DNA from: Phenylobacterium sp.
Lineage (GTDB): Bacteria > Pseudomonadota > Alphaproteobacteria > Caulobacterales > Caulobacteraceae
Assembly: GCF_004799515.1 (NCBI RefSeq)
Contig: NZ_SSMX01000014.1
Coordinates: 124,001-188,000, forward strand
Length of the DNA stretch: 64,000 nt
Direction of reading: 5' to 3'
The notes beneath the pieces were generated by a model, which had not been told where the DNA came from, did no database searches, and saw only the letters and a program-made list of their open reading frames with translations. Positions 37,854 through 44,967 of the stretch are shown piece by piece (within the stretch, counting starts at the first letter, position 1; the number at the start of each line of letters is the position of its first letter). The position numbers and the translations under genes are program-made.

Positions 37854-38525
37854 ATGAACGTGCATGTCTCGTCGAAACCCCGCACCGGGCGCGAACGCCT
37901 GGGCTCCGCAAGCGCGAAGGCCTTGGCCGCTGGCCTCGCGCTGAGCGTCGGCCTGCAGACCGCTGCAGCCGCACAGCCCACGCCGCAGGCGACCGCGCCG
38001 CCGAGCGGCCAATACGCCCCGCCGCCGGCGGGCGCCGAAGCGACCGGATCGATCTACGACCGCGCCGCGCAGGACGCCGATCGGACCTATGCCGACCAAT
38101 ACAGCAGGTGGGCCGCGCAGTACTGCGTCGACAAGCGCAACAACACCGCCGCCGGCGCCGCCATCGGCGGCGTGCTGGGCGCGATCGCCGGCTCTGGCCT
38201 CGCCGGTCATGGCGAAAAGGTCGGCGGCGCCGTGCTCGGCGGCGCCCTGGGCGCCACCGCTGGCGCGGCCCTAGGGGCCAGCGCGACGCCGGGCGCGGCC
38301 TGTCCGCCCGGCTATGCGGTCGCCGCCGGCGCGCCGGTGTTCGCCTACGCTGGACCCCCGGTCGCCCCGGCGGCGGTCTACGGCCCGGACTGGTACCAGC
38401 CCTGGGTGTGGGTGGACGGCCGTTGGGTCTATCGGCCCTACCGCTACTGGTACTGGGACCACAACGCCTACTGGCGGCCCGACTGGCGCCCGGCGCACTG
38501 GCGCTACTACGGACACCGCTGGTGA
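37854..38525 (+). CDS. Exported glycine-zipper protein with Trp/Tyr-rich C-terminus
   Basis: The 223-residue protein has a twin-basic-rich signal peptide ending AAAAQ (about residue 40). It has a single glycine-zipper helix pair (AAGAAIGGVLGAIAGSGLAG; GGAVLGGALGATAGAALGAS, about 98-142) and a C-terminus full of W, Y and P (WYQPWVWVDGRWVYRPYRYW). Glycine zippers form membrane-embedded helices; YXXW-rich tails occur in envelope stress proteins. The ATG follows AAAGGAGG. Location after Hsp20 suggests an envelope stress role, which is inference. Confidence 0.75.
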   Translation: MNVHVSSKPRTGRERLGSASAKALAAGLALSVGLQTAAAAQPTPQATAPPSGQYAPPPAGAEATGSIYDRAAQDADRTYADQYSRWAAQYCVDKRNNTAAGAAIGGVLGAIAGSGLAGHGEKVGGAVLGGALGATAGAALGASATPGAACPPGYAVAAGAPVFAYAGPPVAPAAVYGPDWYQPWVWVDGRWVYRPYRYWYWDHNAYWRPDWRPAHWRYYGHRW

Positions 38526-38573
38526 GGTGATGAGGGCGCGACGGCGGTCCAGATCGCTCGCGCCGTCCGAGGT

Positions 38574-38602
38574 GGCGCCCGGTCCTGCAGGGGCCGGGCG
38601 CC
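38574..38602 (+). terminator. GC-rich hairpin, possible terminator or processing site
   Basis: GGCGCCCGG and CCGGGCGCC form a perfect 9-bp stem around an 11-base loop, 48 bases after the glycine-zipper gene. Only GATCTTCC follows, so it may pause or protect RNA rather than fully terminate. Confidence 0.45.
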
Positions 38603-38623
38603 CGATCTTCCAGGAGACAAGCC

Positions 38624-38956
38624 ATGACATCGACCTTCGAACCGCGGGCGCATTCGGCGGCGTGGCGAGACGATATCGCCACGCCGGTCACGCCGCCGCG
38701 TCTCGCCGACATACTGCGCGCTCCCCACGACGCCTTCAGCCGCCCGGAGTGGCTCGCGCGTCACGTCAGCCTGTCGCCCGACGAAAAACGCGTCGCGCTC
38801 TGCGCATGGCTGCACGCCCTTCTCGTTGAGGGTCGCGACGGCCTTCTGAGCGCGGAGGCGGCGCCGGCCCTCGCGGAATTGGACCGGGTGGATCCCGGCG
38901 CGGCCGGCGTCTTTCGACGGGCCCTCGCTGCTTCAGGCCTCGCTCTGGTCTCGTGA
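38624..38956 (+). CDS. Hypothetical 110-residue protein in the stress cassette
   Basis: It starts MTSTFEPRAHSAAWRDD behind CAGGAGA. It is soluble, with helices such as DEKRVALCAWLHALLVEGRD and an Ala-rich C-terminus. Family not recognised. It is followed 12 bases later by the MarC-type gene, so the two are probably co-transcribed. Confidence 0.55.
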   Translation: MTSTFEPRAHSAAWRDDIATPVTPPRLADILRAPHDAFSRPEWLARHVSLSPDEKRVALCAWLHALLVEGRDGLLSAEAAPALAELDRVDPGAAGVFRRALAASGLALVS

Positions 38957-38968
38957 GACGGTGGACTG

Positions 38969-39604
38969 ATGACTATCGCGGAGCTCGCCACGACGGCGGT
39001 GGCCACCCTGCTTGTCGCGTTCGGGCCGGTGGAAACCGCCGCGGTCTTCGGGAGCCTGACCGCCGGCGTGCATCGCCCCGAACGCCTGCGGCTCGCCTGG
39101 CAGGCCGTCATGATCGCGGGCGCCGTGCTGATCGCCTTCGCGCTGTTTGGGGTGGCGATGCTCGCGGCCCTGCATATCAGCCTCGACGCCTTCCGCGTCG
39201 CCGGGGGCATCCTGCTGCTGATCCAGGCCACCGAACTCATCTTCGCCCATGGGATCGGCCTGTCGGCGCTGACCCGTACCGAGGAGCGGGAAGCGCTGGA
39301 ACCCGGCGACATCGCGGTCTTTCCCCTGGCGTTCCCGCTGATCGCCGGCCCGGCCAGCTTGACCGCAGTGGTCCTGCTCATGGGCCGCACGGAGGCGGAC
39401 CCGGTGAAGGCCGGGGTGGTCGTGGCCTGCATGCTGGCCTGCCTGGCGCTGACCTACGTCTGCCTGGTGTCTACGGACATCCTGCATCGCATTCTGCGCA
39501 CGACCGCCTCCAATGTCGTTGCGCGGCTCTCCGGCATGATCCTCGCGGCGCTCGCCGTGCAGTTCATTTTCGACGGTCTTCGCGGAGCGCGCCTCTTCGC
39601 ATGA
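38969..39604 (+). CDS. MarC-family integral membrane protein
   Basis: The 211-residue protein has six hydrophobic segments. It has MarC features: the LVAFGPVETAAVFGSLTAG N-terminus (family consensus NPxG is here GPVE), FRVAGGILLLIQATEL, and the DIAVFPLAFPLIAGPASLTAVVLLMG loop containing the P-L-A-x-P-L-I-A-G-P motif. Function is not known despite the historical name. It is part of the cassette between Hsp20 and HtrA. Confidence 0.82.
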   Translation: MTIAELATTAVATLLVAFGPVETAAVFGSLTAGVHRPERLRLAWQAVMIAGAVLIAFALFGVAMLAALHISLDAFRVAGGILLLIQATELIFAHGIGLSALTRTEEREALEPGDIAVFPLAFPLIAGPASLTAVVLLMGRTEADPVKAGVVVACMLACLALTYVCLVSTDILHRILRTTASNVVARLSGMILAALAVQFIFDGLRGARLFA

Positions 39605-39704
39605 GACCCCTTGAAACCTTTTCGGCGGCTTCCAAATAATTCGCCGCCCGGCGGGATCGCCCGGTCCGGGCGAACGAGAAAGGACAGGTTCAGGAGATGG
39701 GCCT

Positions 39705-40007
39705 ATGCGGCTCGCAACGTCAGAACAGCTCATCCAATCGCAAGGCCTGGGCGCCGCCCTTGAGCGGTGGCTTCGCCCCGCCGTCGGGTTTAGCCATCCC
39801 CGCGATGTGCTCAAGGACCCGCACCTCGACCTCCCTGACAAACGCGCCATCCTGGCGTCCTGGGCCTCCGACGCCTCGGCCGTCCAGGACGAGCCGAAGC
39901 TCCGCTGGTTGCTCGGGACCGCAGAGCCCGTTCCTCTCGACGACGTGCGCGAGGCGCTGGCGCGGCTGGACCGTTGGGAGGGCGCCGATGGCGGTGAGGT
40001 TCACTAG
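39705..40007 (+). CDS. Hypothetical 100-residue protein
   Basis: It starts at ATG 39705 and contains FSHPRDVLKDPHLDLPDKRA, ILASWASDASAV and RWLLGTAEPVPLDDVREALA. The HPRDVL-x-DP-x-L motif recurs in small proteins of unknown role in alpha- and betaproteobacteria, in my recollection near stress genes. The ATG overlaps no strong ribosome site; an upstream in-frame start is absent. It overlaps the next small frame by 20 bases. Confidence 0.6.
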   Translation: MRLATSEQLIQSQGLGAALERWLRPAVGFSHPRDVLKDPHLDLPDKRAILASWASDASAVQDEPKLRWLLGTAEPVPLDDVREALARLDRWEGADGGEVH

Positions 40008-40086
40008 CCTCGGCAAGCTCTTGTTGGTCCTTATCCCGGCCGCCGCGGGCCTTGTGGCGCTGGCCGCTGCGCTCAGGGGCCCTTAG
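39988..40086 (+). CDS. Small single-pass membrane protein (32 residues)
   Basis: ATG 39988 follows GGGAGG at 5-base spacing inside the end of the preceding gene. The peptide MAVRFTSLGKLLLVLIPAAA continues GLVALAAALRGP, giving one transmembrane helix with a basic N-terminus. The site, overlap and hydrophobic pattern suggest a translationally coupled micropeptide; there is no homology evidence. Confidence 0.45.
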   Translation: MAVRFTSLGKLLLVLIPAAAGLVALAAALRGP

Positions 40087-40170
40087 GCGCGCCCGATCCC
40101 ATCCAACCGCATCCCATCCTCTGCCGTGGCGCGACGCGGCCGCGGCCCAGATCAGTTGAAGGACCTGAAC

Positions 40171-41658
40171 ATGACGATATCCCGCAAGCTGCTCGCTGGC
40201 GCTGGCGCCGGCGCGATCGCCCTCAGCCTGGCCGCCGCCGGCGGCTACATGGCCCACGCGGGCATCGCCGCCGACGGCGCGGTGAACGCCCATCCGATCG
40301 CCGCCGCGGCGACCCCGAACACCTTCGCCGACATCATCCAGCGCGTCGCGCCGGCGGTGGTCTCCATCGAGGTCGAAGGCCGGCGCGGTCCGCAGGCCAT
40401 CGGACTCGCGCCCGACGAAACCTCGCCCTTCGCCGATCCCGACGATTCAGACAGCGACGGGCTGCCGTTCGACCTGCGCCGTTTCTTCGGGCCGGGGCTG
40501 CAGGCTCCGTCGCGCACGCCCTTCCGCGGCGCCGGGTCGGGATTCTTCATCTCCCGTGACGGATACCTCGTCACTAACAACCACGTCGTGGCGGGCGCCG
40601 AGCGGATCACCGTCCACACCGCCGACGACCGGACGCTGAAAGCCCAGGTGGTCGGCCGCGACCCGGCCACCGACCTTGCGGTGCTCAAGGTGCAGGCGAC
40701 CGGCGTGCCCTTCGTGAGCTTCGAGGACCGTGCAAAGCCGCGGGTCGGCGATTGGGTCGTGGCGATCGGCAACCCCTTCAATCTCGGCGGGACAGCGACC
40801 GCCGGCATCGTCTCGGCGCTGGGTCGGCGGGGCGTCTCGGACTCCAACTACGTCGACTACATGCAGATCGACGCGCCGATCAATCGCGGCAACTCCGGGG
40901 GGCCGACCTTCGACCTCGAGGGCCGCGTGGTCGGTGTGAACACCGCGATCTTCACGCCCTCCGGCGGCTCGGTCGGCATCGGCTTCGACATCCCGGCCGA
41001 CGTCGTGGCCTCGGTGAGCAAGCAACTCATCGCCAAGGGCAGGGTCAGCCGCGGCTATATCGGGGCCACGGTGCAGGACGTCACCCCGGACATCGCCGAG
41101 AGCCTCGGCCTGACCGGGAAGGGCGCCCTTGTCGCCGAGGTCGTTCCCGGCGGGCCGGCGGAGGCTGCGGGCCTGCGCTCGGGCGACCTGATCCTGAAGG
41201 TCGATGGCCAACCTGTCGCCGGCGCCGCGGACGTGACCCGCCAGGTGGCCCAGGACGGGGCCGGCGCTTCGGTGCGGCTCGAAGTCCGGCGCGACGGGCA
41301 GACGCGCCAGATCGCGGTGACCTCGGGTGTCCGGCCCTCGGAGGAAGCGCTGGCCGCGAGTGACGGGGCCTTCACGGATGGCCACGGGTCAGGGGCGAGT
41401 GCGCTCGGCCTACGGGTCGCGCCGCAGGCGTCGGGGCAGGGCGTCCGTGTCACCGGTGTGGCGCCGGGATCAGATGCGGCGAGCAAGGGCCTGCGTCCCG
41501 GCGACGTCATCGTCCAGGCCGGGGCGCTTCCGGTCCAGGCGCCGGCCGATCTCGCGCGGGCGGTGAAGACCGCCCAGGCGGGCGGCAAGCCGGTGCTGCT
41601 GCTCGTGGCGCGCGGCCACCAGCACATCTTCGTGCCCGTTGCGCCGGCCGAAGGCTGA
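40171..41658 (+). CDS. degP: Periplasmic serine protease of the HtrA/DegP family
   Basis: The 495-residue protein has a signal peptide, a trypsin-like domain with triad H138 (TNNHVVAG), D168 (ATDLAVLK) and S242 (RGNSGGP), and two PDZ domains (about 285-375 and 400-485). It degrades or refolds misfolded envelope proteins. ATG 40171 has AAGGA upstream; the frame is open from 40126. It closes the stress cassette that begins with Hsp20. The paralogue is DegP/DegQ-like; which one cannot be decided here. Confidence 0.93.
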   Translation: MTISRKLLAGAGAGAIALSLAAAGGYMAHAGIAADGAVNAHPIAAAATPNTFADIIQRVAPAVVSIEVEGRRGPQAIGLAPDETSPFADPDDSDSDGLPFDLRRFFGPGLQAPSRTPFRGAGSGFFISRDGYLVTNNHVVAGAERITVHTADDRTLKAQVVGRDPATDLAVLKVQATGVPFVSFEDRAKPRVGDWVVAIGNPFNLGGTATAGIVSALGRRGVSDSNYVDYMQIDAPINRGNSGGPTFDLEGRVVGVNTAIFTPSGGSVGIGFDIPADVVASVSKQLIAKGRVSRGYIGATVQDVTPDIAESLGLTGKGALVAEVVPGGPAEAAGLRSGDLILKVDGQPVAGAADVTRQVAQDGAGASVRLEVRRDGQTRQIAVTSGVRPSEEALAASDGAFTDGHGSGASALGLRVAPQASGQGVRVTGVAPGSDAASKGLRPGDVIVQAGALPVQAPADLARAVKTAQAGGKPVLLLVARGHQHIFVPVAPAEG

Positions 41659-41796
41659 TGCGGACCTTTGCGGCGGCGCTCGCGAAAGGCGGCGCGGCCG
41701 CGCGGGCAGCGGCGTTGTGGGTAAGGGAGATGTGGTCCCTAGCGGAGCGGCGCCTTTCTGGAGCTGCTCGAATGTCTCCAAGCGGGCACGACCATG

Positions 41797-42423
41797 TCAG
41801 ATCTCAATCTGCTCCGACAACTCCAAGGCGTCGTCGACTTCGATGCCAAGGTAGCGAACCGTGCTCTCCAGCTTTCGATGCCCGAGCAGCAGCTGGCAGG
41901 CGCGCAGGTTGCCGGTCTTCTTGTAGACTAAGGCCACCTTCGTCCGCCTGAGGCTGTGTGTGCCATACGCGTGAGGCTCCAGGTCGATTCTCGCGACCCA
42001 TTGGCCGACCAGACGGGCGTATTGCCGGGTGGTCACATGGTCGCCGGGGCGCGATCGGCTGGGGAAGAGCCAATCGTCTGGCCGCTTGCCCCGGCGCGCC
42101 AGCCACGCTGTGAGCGAGTCCCGAGTGGGCTCGGTAATCTCGAACGGAACGGGTCGCCCTGTTTTCTGCTGGATGACCGTTGCTCGCTGGCGCAAGACAC
42201 CACCCGGCGCCACGTCGCTCACCCTGAGCTTGACCAGGTCGCACCCGCGAAGCTTGGCGTCGATTGCGCAATTGAACATCGCCAAGTCGCGAATCTTGCC
42301 TGCGGCTCTCAGGTACTGGCGTATGCCCCAGACGTGCTTCGGCTTAAGCGGGGGCTTCGCGCCGATAATGCGACCTGAGTTCCAGGGCCGCTTGGGAATT
42401 CGGAAAAGATCGAGTTGAGCCAT
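41797..42423 (-). CDS. Short tyrosine recombinase / site-specific integrase
   Basis: The 208-residue protein consists almost only of a tyrosine-recombinase catalytic domain. It shows first Arg in AKLRGCDLVKLRV, Lys in QQKTGRPVPF, HSLRR (H-x-x-R), LLGHRKLESTVRYLGIE with the second His and the nucleophilic Tyr. The arm-binding domain of phage integrases is missing, which fits small plasmid/island-type recombinases. ATG 42423 has GGAGGCG upstream. It is transcribed toward the stress cassette and may have mobilised the neighbouring DNA; no att repeat was found. Confidence 0.88.
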   Translation of the reverse strand: MAQLDLFRIPKRPWNSGRIIGAKPPLKPKHVWGIRQYLRAAGKIRDLAMFNCAIDAKLRGCDLVKLRVSDVAPGGVLRQRATVIQQKTGRPVPFEITEPTRDSLTAWLARRGKRPDDWLFPSRSRPGDHVTTRQYARLVGQWVARIDLEPHAYGTHSLRRTKVALVYKKTGNLRACQLLLGHRKLESTVRYLGIEVDDALELSEQIEI

Positions 42424-42493
42424 GGCTCGCCTCCGATGGGCAGCGCCCGCCCAGCTAGCGGCATTCTAGACCTCGTAGCGGCGACGCCCGTCA

Positions 42494-42536
42494 GCGGACG
42501 TTCCGAACGGTGGAGAATTGGGGGAAAGCGGACGTT
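42494..42536. repeat. Short direct repeat in the gap upstream of the integrase
   Basis: GCGGACGTT occurs at 42494-42502 and again at 42528-42536. The 130-base gap looks like a dispersed intergenic element of a kind common in these genomes. Whether it recurs elsewhere cannot be seen here. Confidence 0.3.
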
Positions 42537-42553
42537 AGCCAGCCGGCGGTGTG

Positions 42554-43258
42554 TCACCGACGCTGAGCCGGTCCAGTCGAGCTGGAAGAAGGAGGCTCCA
42601 TCCCCATGGCGCGACAGAAGGCGCCCGGTTTGCCGGCCGCGAGCGCTAGAGGCAATTCACCCTTGATCGCCAGCGGCGTCAGCGCGCGACGAATGATTGC
42701 GGCATTGTTCTCGTCCCGAATGAGCAGAGCGCGGGCCTCTCCGACGGCCTGACGCAGACTTCGCCGTTCGACCTCATCCGGAACCGGCTGTGACGCAAGG
42801 GCGCTGATGGTCATCCAGGTCTTTCGCTCATCGACGATGATGCCGATCTGGTTATCCAGGATGCTGGCGAGCTGAGCGTTTCTGACCTGCTCCCCAAGGG
42901 GGAAATGCGACGTGATCTGGCCCGAATTGATGACGTTCCGGGTGCTGGTCTGTAGGTAGAACAGGATCGGCCGGAGCGTTTCTCCGGCAGGGCGCGGACC
43001 GCCGCGAGCCCACTGCTCGAGTTGGTCCAGGCGCACGCGCATGCAGTCATTTTGGCTGGCGTTGCTGTCCAGATAGGCGATGTCGATGCTGAACTCCCGT
43101 CCGAGGGCGTGTCTGGCCTCGCCCGTCTGCCGCGACCAGTGCGAAGCTTCGACCGCCTGCTCGCCTCCCAGCGCCGTCAGCACGCCGACGACGATGATCA
43201 GGTACTCTTTCAGGAACTCCCGAAGGCCATGCCACGGCTTAGGCTTGTGGATGTCCAT
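42554..43258 (-). CDS. Hypothetical membrane-anchored protein
   Basis: The 234-residue protein starts MDIHKPKPWHGLREFLKEYL, followed by one membrane segment (IIVVGVLTALGGEQAVEA). The rest is a soluble helical domain (HALGREFSIDIAYLDSNASQ; QLASILDNQIGIIVDERKTW). The N-terminal W-x-x-FLKEYL-x-x-x-GV pattern recurs in uncharacterised proteins of sphingomonads and Caulobacterales. Role unknown. Confidence 0.65.
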   Translation of the reverse strand: MDIHKPKPWHGLREFLKEYLIIVVGVLTALGGEQAVEASHWSRQTGEARHALGREFSIDIAYLDSNASQNDCMRVRLDQLEQWARGGPRPAGETLRPILFYLQTSTRNVINSGQITSHFPLGEQVRNAQLASILDNQIGIIVDERKTWMTISALASQPVPDEVERRSLRQAVGEARALLIRDENNAAIIRRALTPLAIKGELPLALAAGKPGAFCRAMGMEPPSSSSTGPAQRR

Positions 43259-43325
43259 GCCGCCCCCCCGGCAGATAGCTGAGCAGTCACGGTAGGCGGA
43301 CTAGCCACAGGTCGGCAATGGGTGG

Positions 43326-44786
43326 TTAGCGGGCGCCCATCGTAACCATCGCCAAGGGAAGTCCAGCCAGCTCTTGGGACGCGGCCTTCGCGGCCGGCGC
43401 GCGCGATCTGCGGCTGTGCCGAAGCCCGGCGCCCGCCAGCGCAAAGCCGCCGATCATCAGCGCCCAGGAGGCCGGCTCCGGAACGCCCGCCGTTGGCGTC
43501 ACGGTCTCTTGGAAGGTGGCGGCGCCCTGGAACGTGTCGAGCTCGAGTTCGCCGCCCGTCGTTGCGATGGAGCTGGCCTCGTAGTTGACCGGGCTGGTTA
43601 GCGGCCCGATCGATCGCCCGAGGTCAAACCCGCGGAGCGCGTCCACCTCATCGACGCCGACGATAGTGAAATAGATGCCCGCAAGGCCCGCCCCGCCCGT
43701 CGTGCCGAAGGCATAGGCGACGCCAAGGTGCTCGAACTGCACGTCGAACGCCGAACCGGAGTCCAGCGTGCCGGTCACGCCCTCGGACGACAGCGCGATG
43801 TTGTAGACCTCGTTCGGCGCGTAGGTCTCCACCGGTGAGGTCTTCGTGGCCTGGCCGGTCATCACCAAGGCCTGGTCGGTGAACGCCGCGCCGTCGAGCG
43901 TTCCCGAGGCCTCGAAGGTGACGGTGAAATCATAAGTGGCCGCGCCGGCTGCGCCGGCCGCGCTCAACGCGCTCGCGATAGAGGCGCCCGCCAGCAGCCG
44001 CGTCCTGGTTTTCATCGACATGCGCGCGACTTGCCCGCGCCGGCGCCGGCGAAACCGAAGCCCCGCGCCAGCGAGACCGAAACCGGTGATCATCAACATC
44101 CAGGCTGCGGGCTCGGGGACGGCTCCGCCGGTGGCGCCGGTGGGCACGCTTTCGAGGCGAAGGCTCTCTCGTACGCCGTTGTCGTCTACGCTCGTCGTTT
44201 CGTCGGTGAAGACGCCTCTGGGCCCAAACCCGGCGCTCGTTGAGCTGCCGTAGGCGTCGCCAAGGGTAAATCCGGGCGCTTGGCTGACCGTCAGCTCCGA
44301 AGGAAAGCCGCCCTCCCATTCGTCGCCGATAAGCGCGGCGCCCATGTCACCGCCGAGGACGAGGTAGTAGGTCCCGGCCGCGAGATTGAGCCCCGTGGCG
44401 AGGGTCGTATAGTCCGCGTCGCCAAAGCCGATGGGCGAGGACGCCGGCGGCGAATAGACGCCTGACGCCACCACATCGCCGATGCCTGTGCCGAGACCGA
44501 TTTCGGTCGTGATCCACCATCTGGGCGCGGCGACCGTGTCGCCGTTGGTGTTGACGACGGCGGCGACCGACACATTGGAGGCGGCGATGGTCTGGGTCCA
44601 GCTCTGCGCGATGGCGACGTTGTTGCTGGATAGCAAGAAGCCTATGGAGCCGGTCCCGTTATCGGCGACGTCGATCAAGGTCTGCGCATTGGCCGGTGCT
44701 GCGGCGGTGAGAAGGGCGGTCGCCGCCAGTGCAGCTCCCACCACGCCCCCGATGGCCTGCGATGCGCCGCGACGTGAATGGCTCAT
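43326..44786 (-). CDS. Tandem PEP-CTERM protein: two secreted proteins in one reading frame
   Basis: The 486-residue frame contains two complete PEP-CTERM proteins end to end. Part 1: signal peptide (residues 1-34), body, then VPEPAAWMLMITGFGLAGAG and RRRRR (to residue 250). Part 2: an internal MSMKTRTRLLAGASIASALS signal peptide (from M256 or M258, 44021/44015), beta-rich body, then VPEPASWALMIGGFALAGAG and a basic cluster, plus an unusual 24-residue tail. PEPxxWA-CTERM tails are sorting signals for an exosortase/archaeosortase-like enzyme. Either a stop was lost or the second start is used internally, though no good ribosome site precedes it. ATG 44786 has GGGAGT. Confidence 0.75.
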   Translation of the reverse strand: MSHSRRGASQAIGGVVGAALAATALLTAAAPANAQTLIDVADNGTGSIGFLLSSNNVAIAQSWTQTIAASNVSVAAVVNTNGDTVAAPRWWITTEIGLGTGIGDVVASGVYSPPASSPIGFGDADYTTLATGLNLAAGTYYLVLGGDMGAALIGDEWEGGFPSELTVSQAPGFTLGDAYGSSTSAGFGPRGVFTDETTSVDDNGVRESLRLESVPTGATGGAVPEPAAWMLMITGFGLAGAGLRFRRRRRGQVARMSMKTRTRLLAGASIASALSAAGAAGAATYDFTVTFEASGTLDGAAFTDQALVMTGQATKTSPVETYAPNEVYNIALSSEGVTGTLDSGSAFDVQFEHLGVAYAFGTTGGAGLAGIYFTIVGVDEVDALRGFDLGRSIGPLTSPVNYEASSIATTGGELELDTFQGAATFQETVTPTAGVPEPASWALMIGGFALAGAGLRHSRRSRAPAAKAASQELAGLPLAMVTMGAR

Positions 44787-44967
44787 AAGATACTCCCGTG
44801 AACTCTCGCCCGACCTCGGGCGTCACGAGAAGTGTCCGCTGCAACGCGAAAATCCGGTTGTGATCGATGCGTGGTCAGAGGCCGATTTCTTGCCGATCTT
44901 CGTCCGGCCAGGAGTTGTGGTAGCGTGACCGGCGAGTGCAATCGCGGGCGTCGACGCTTGATCCGTC

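Noticed and set aside
41658..41951. 97-codon plus-strand frame starting on the htrA stop (TGATG)
   Set aside because: The start overlap is attractive, but beyond about 40 codons it is the antisense of the integrase, with Arg/Ser-rich sequence and no fold; there is no convincing ribosome site.
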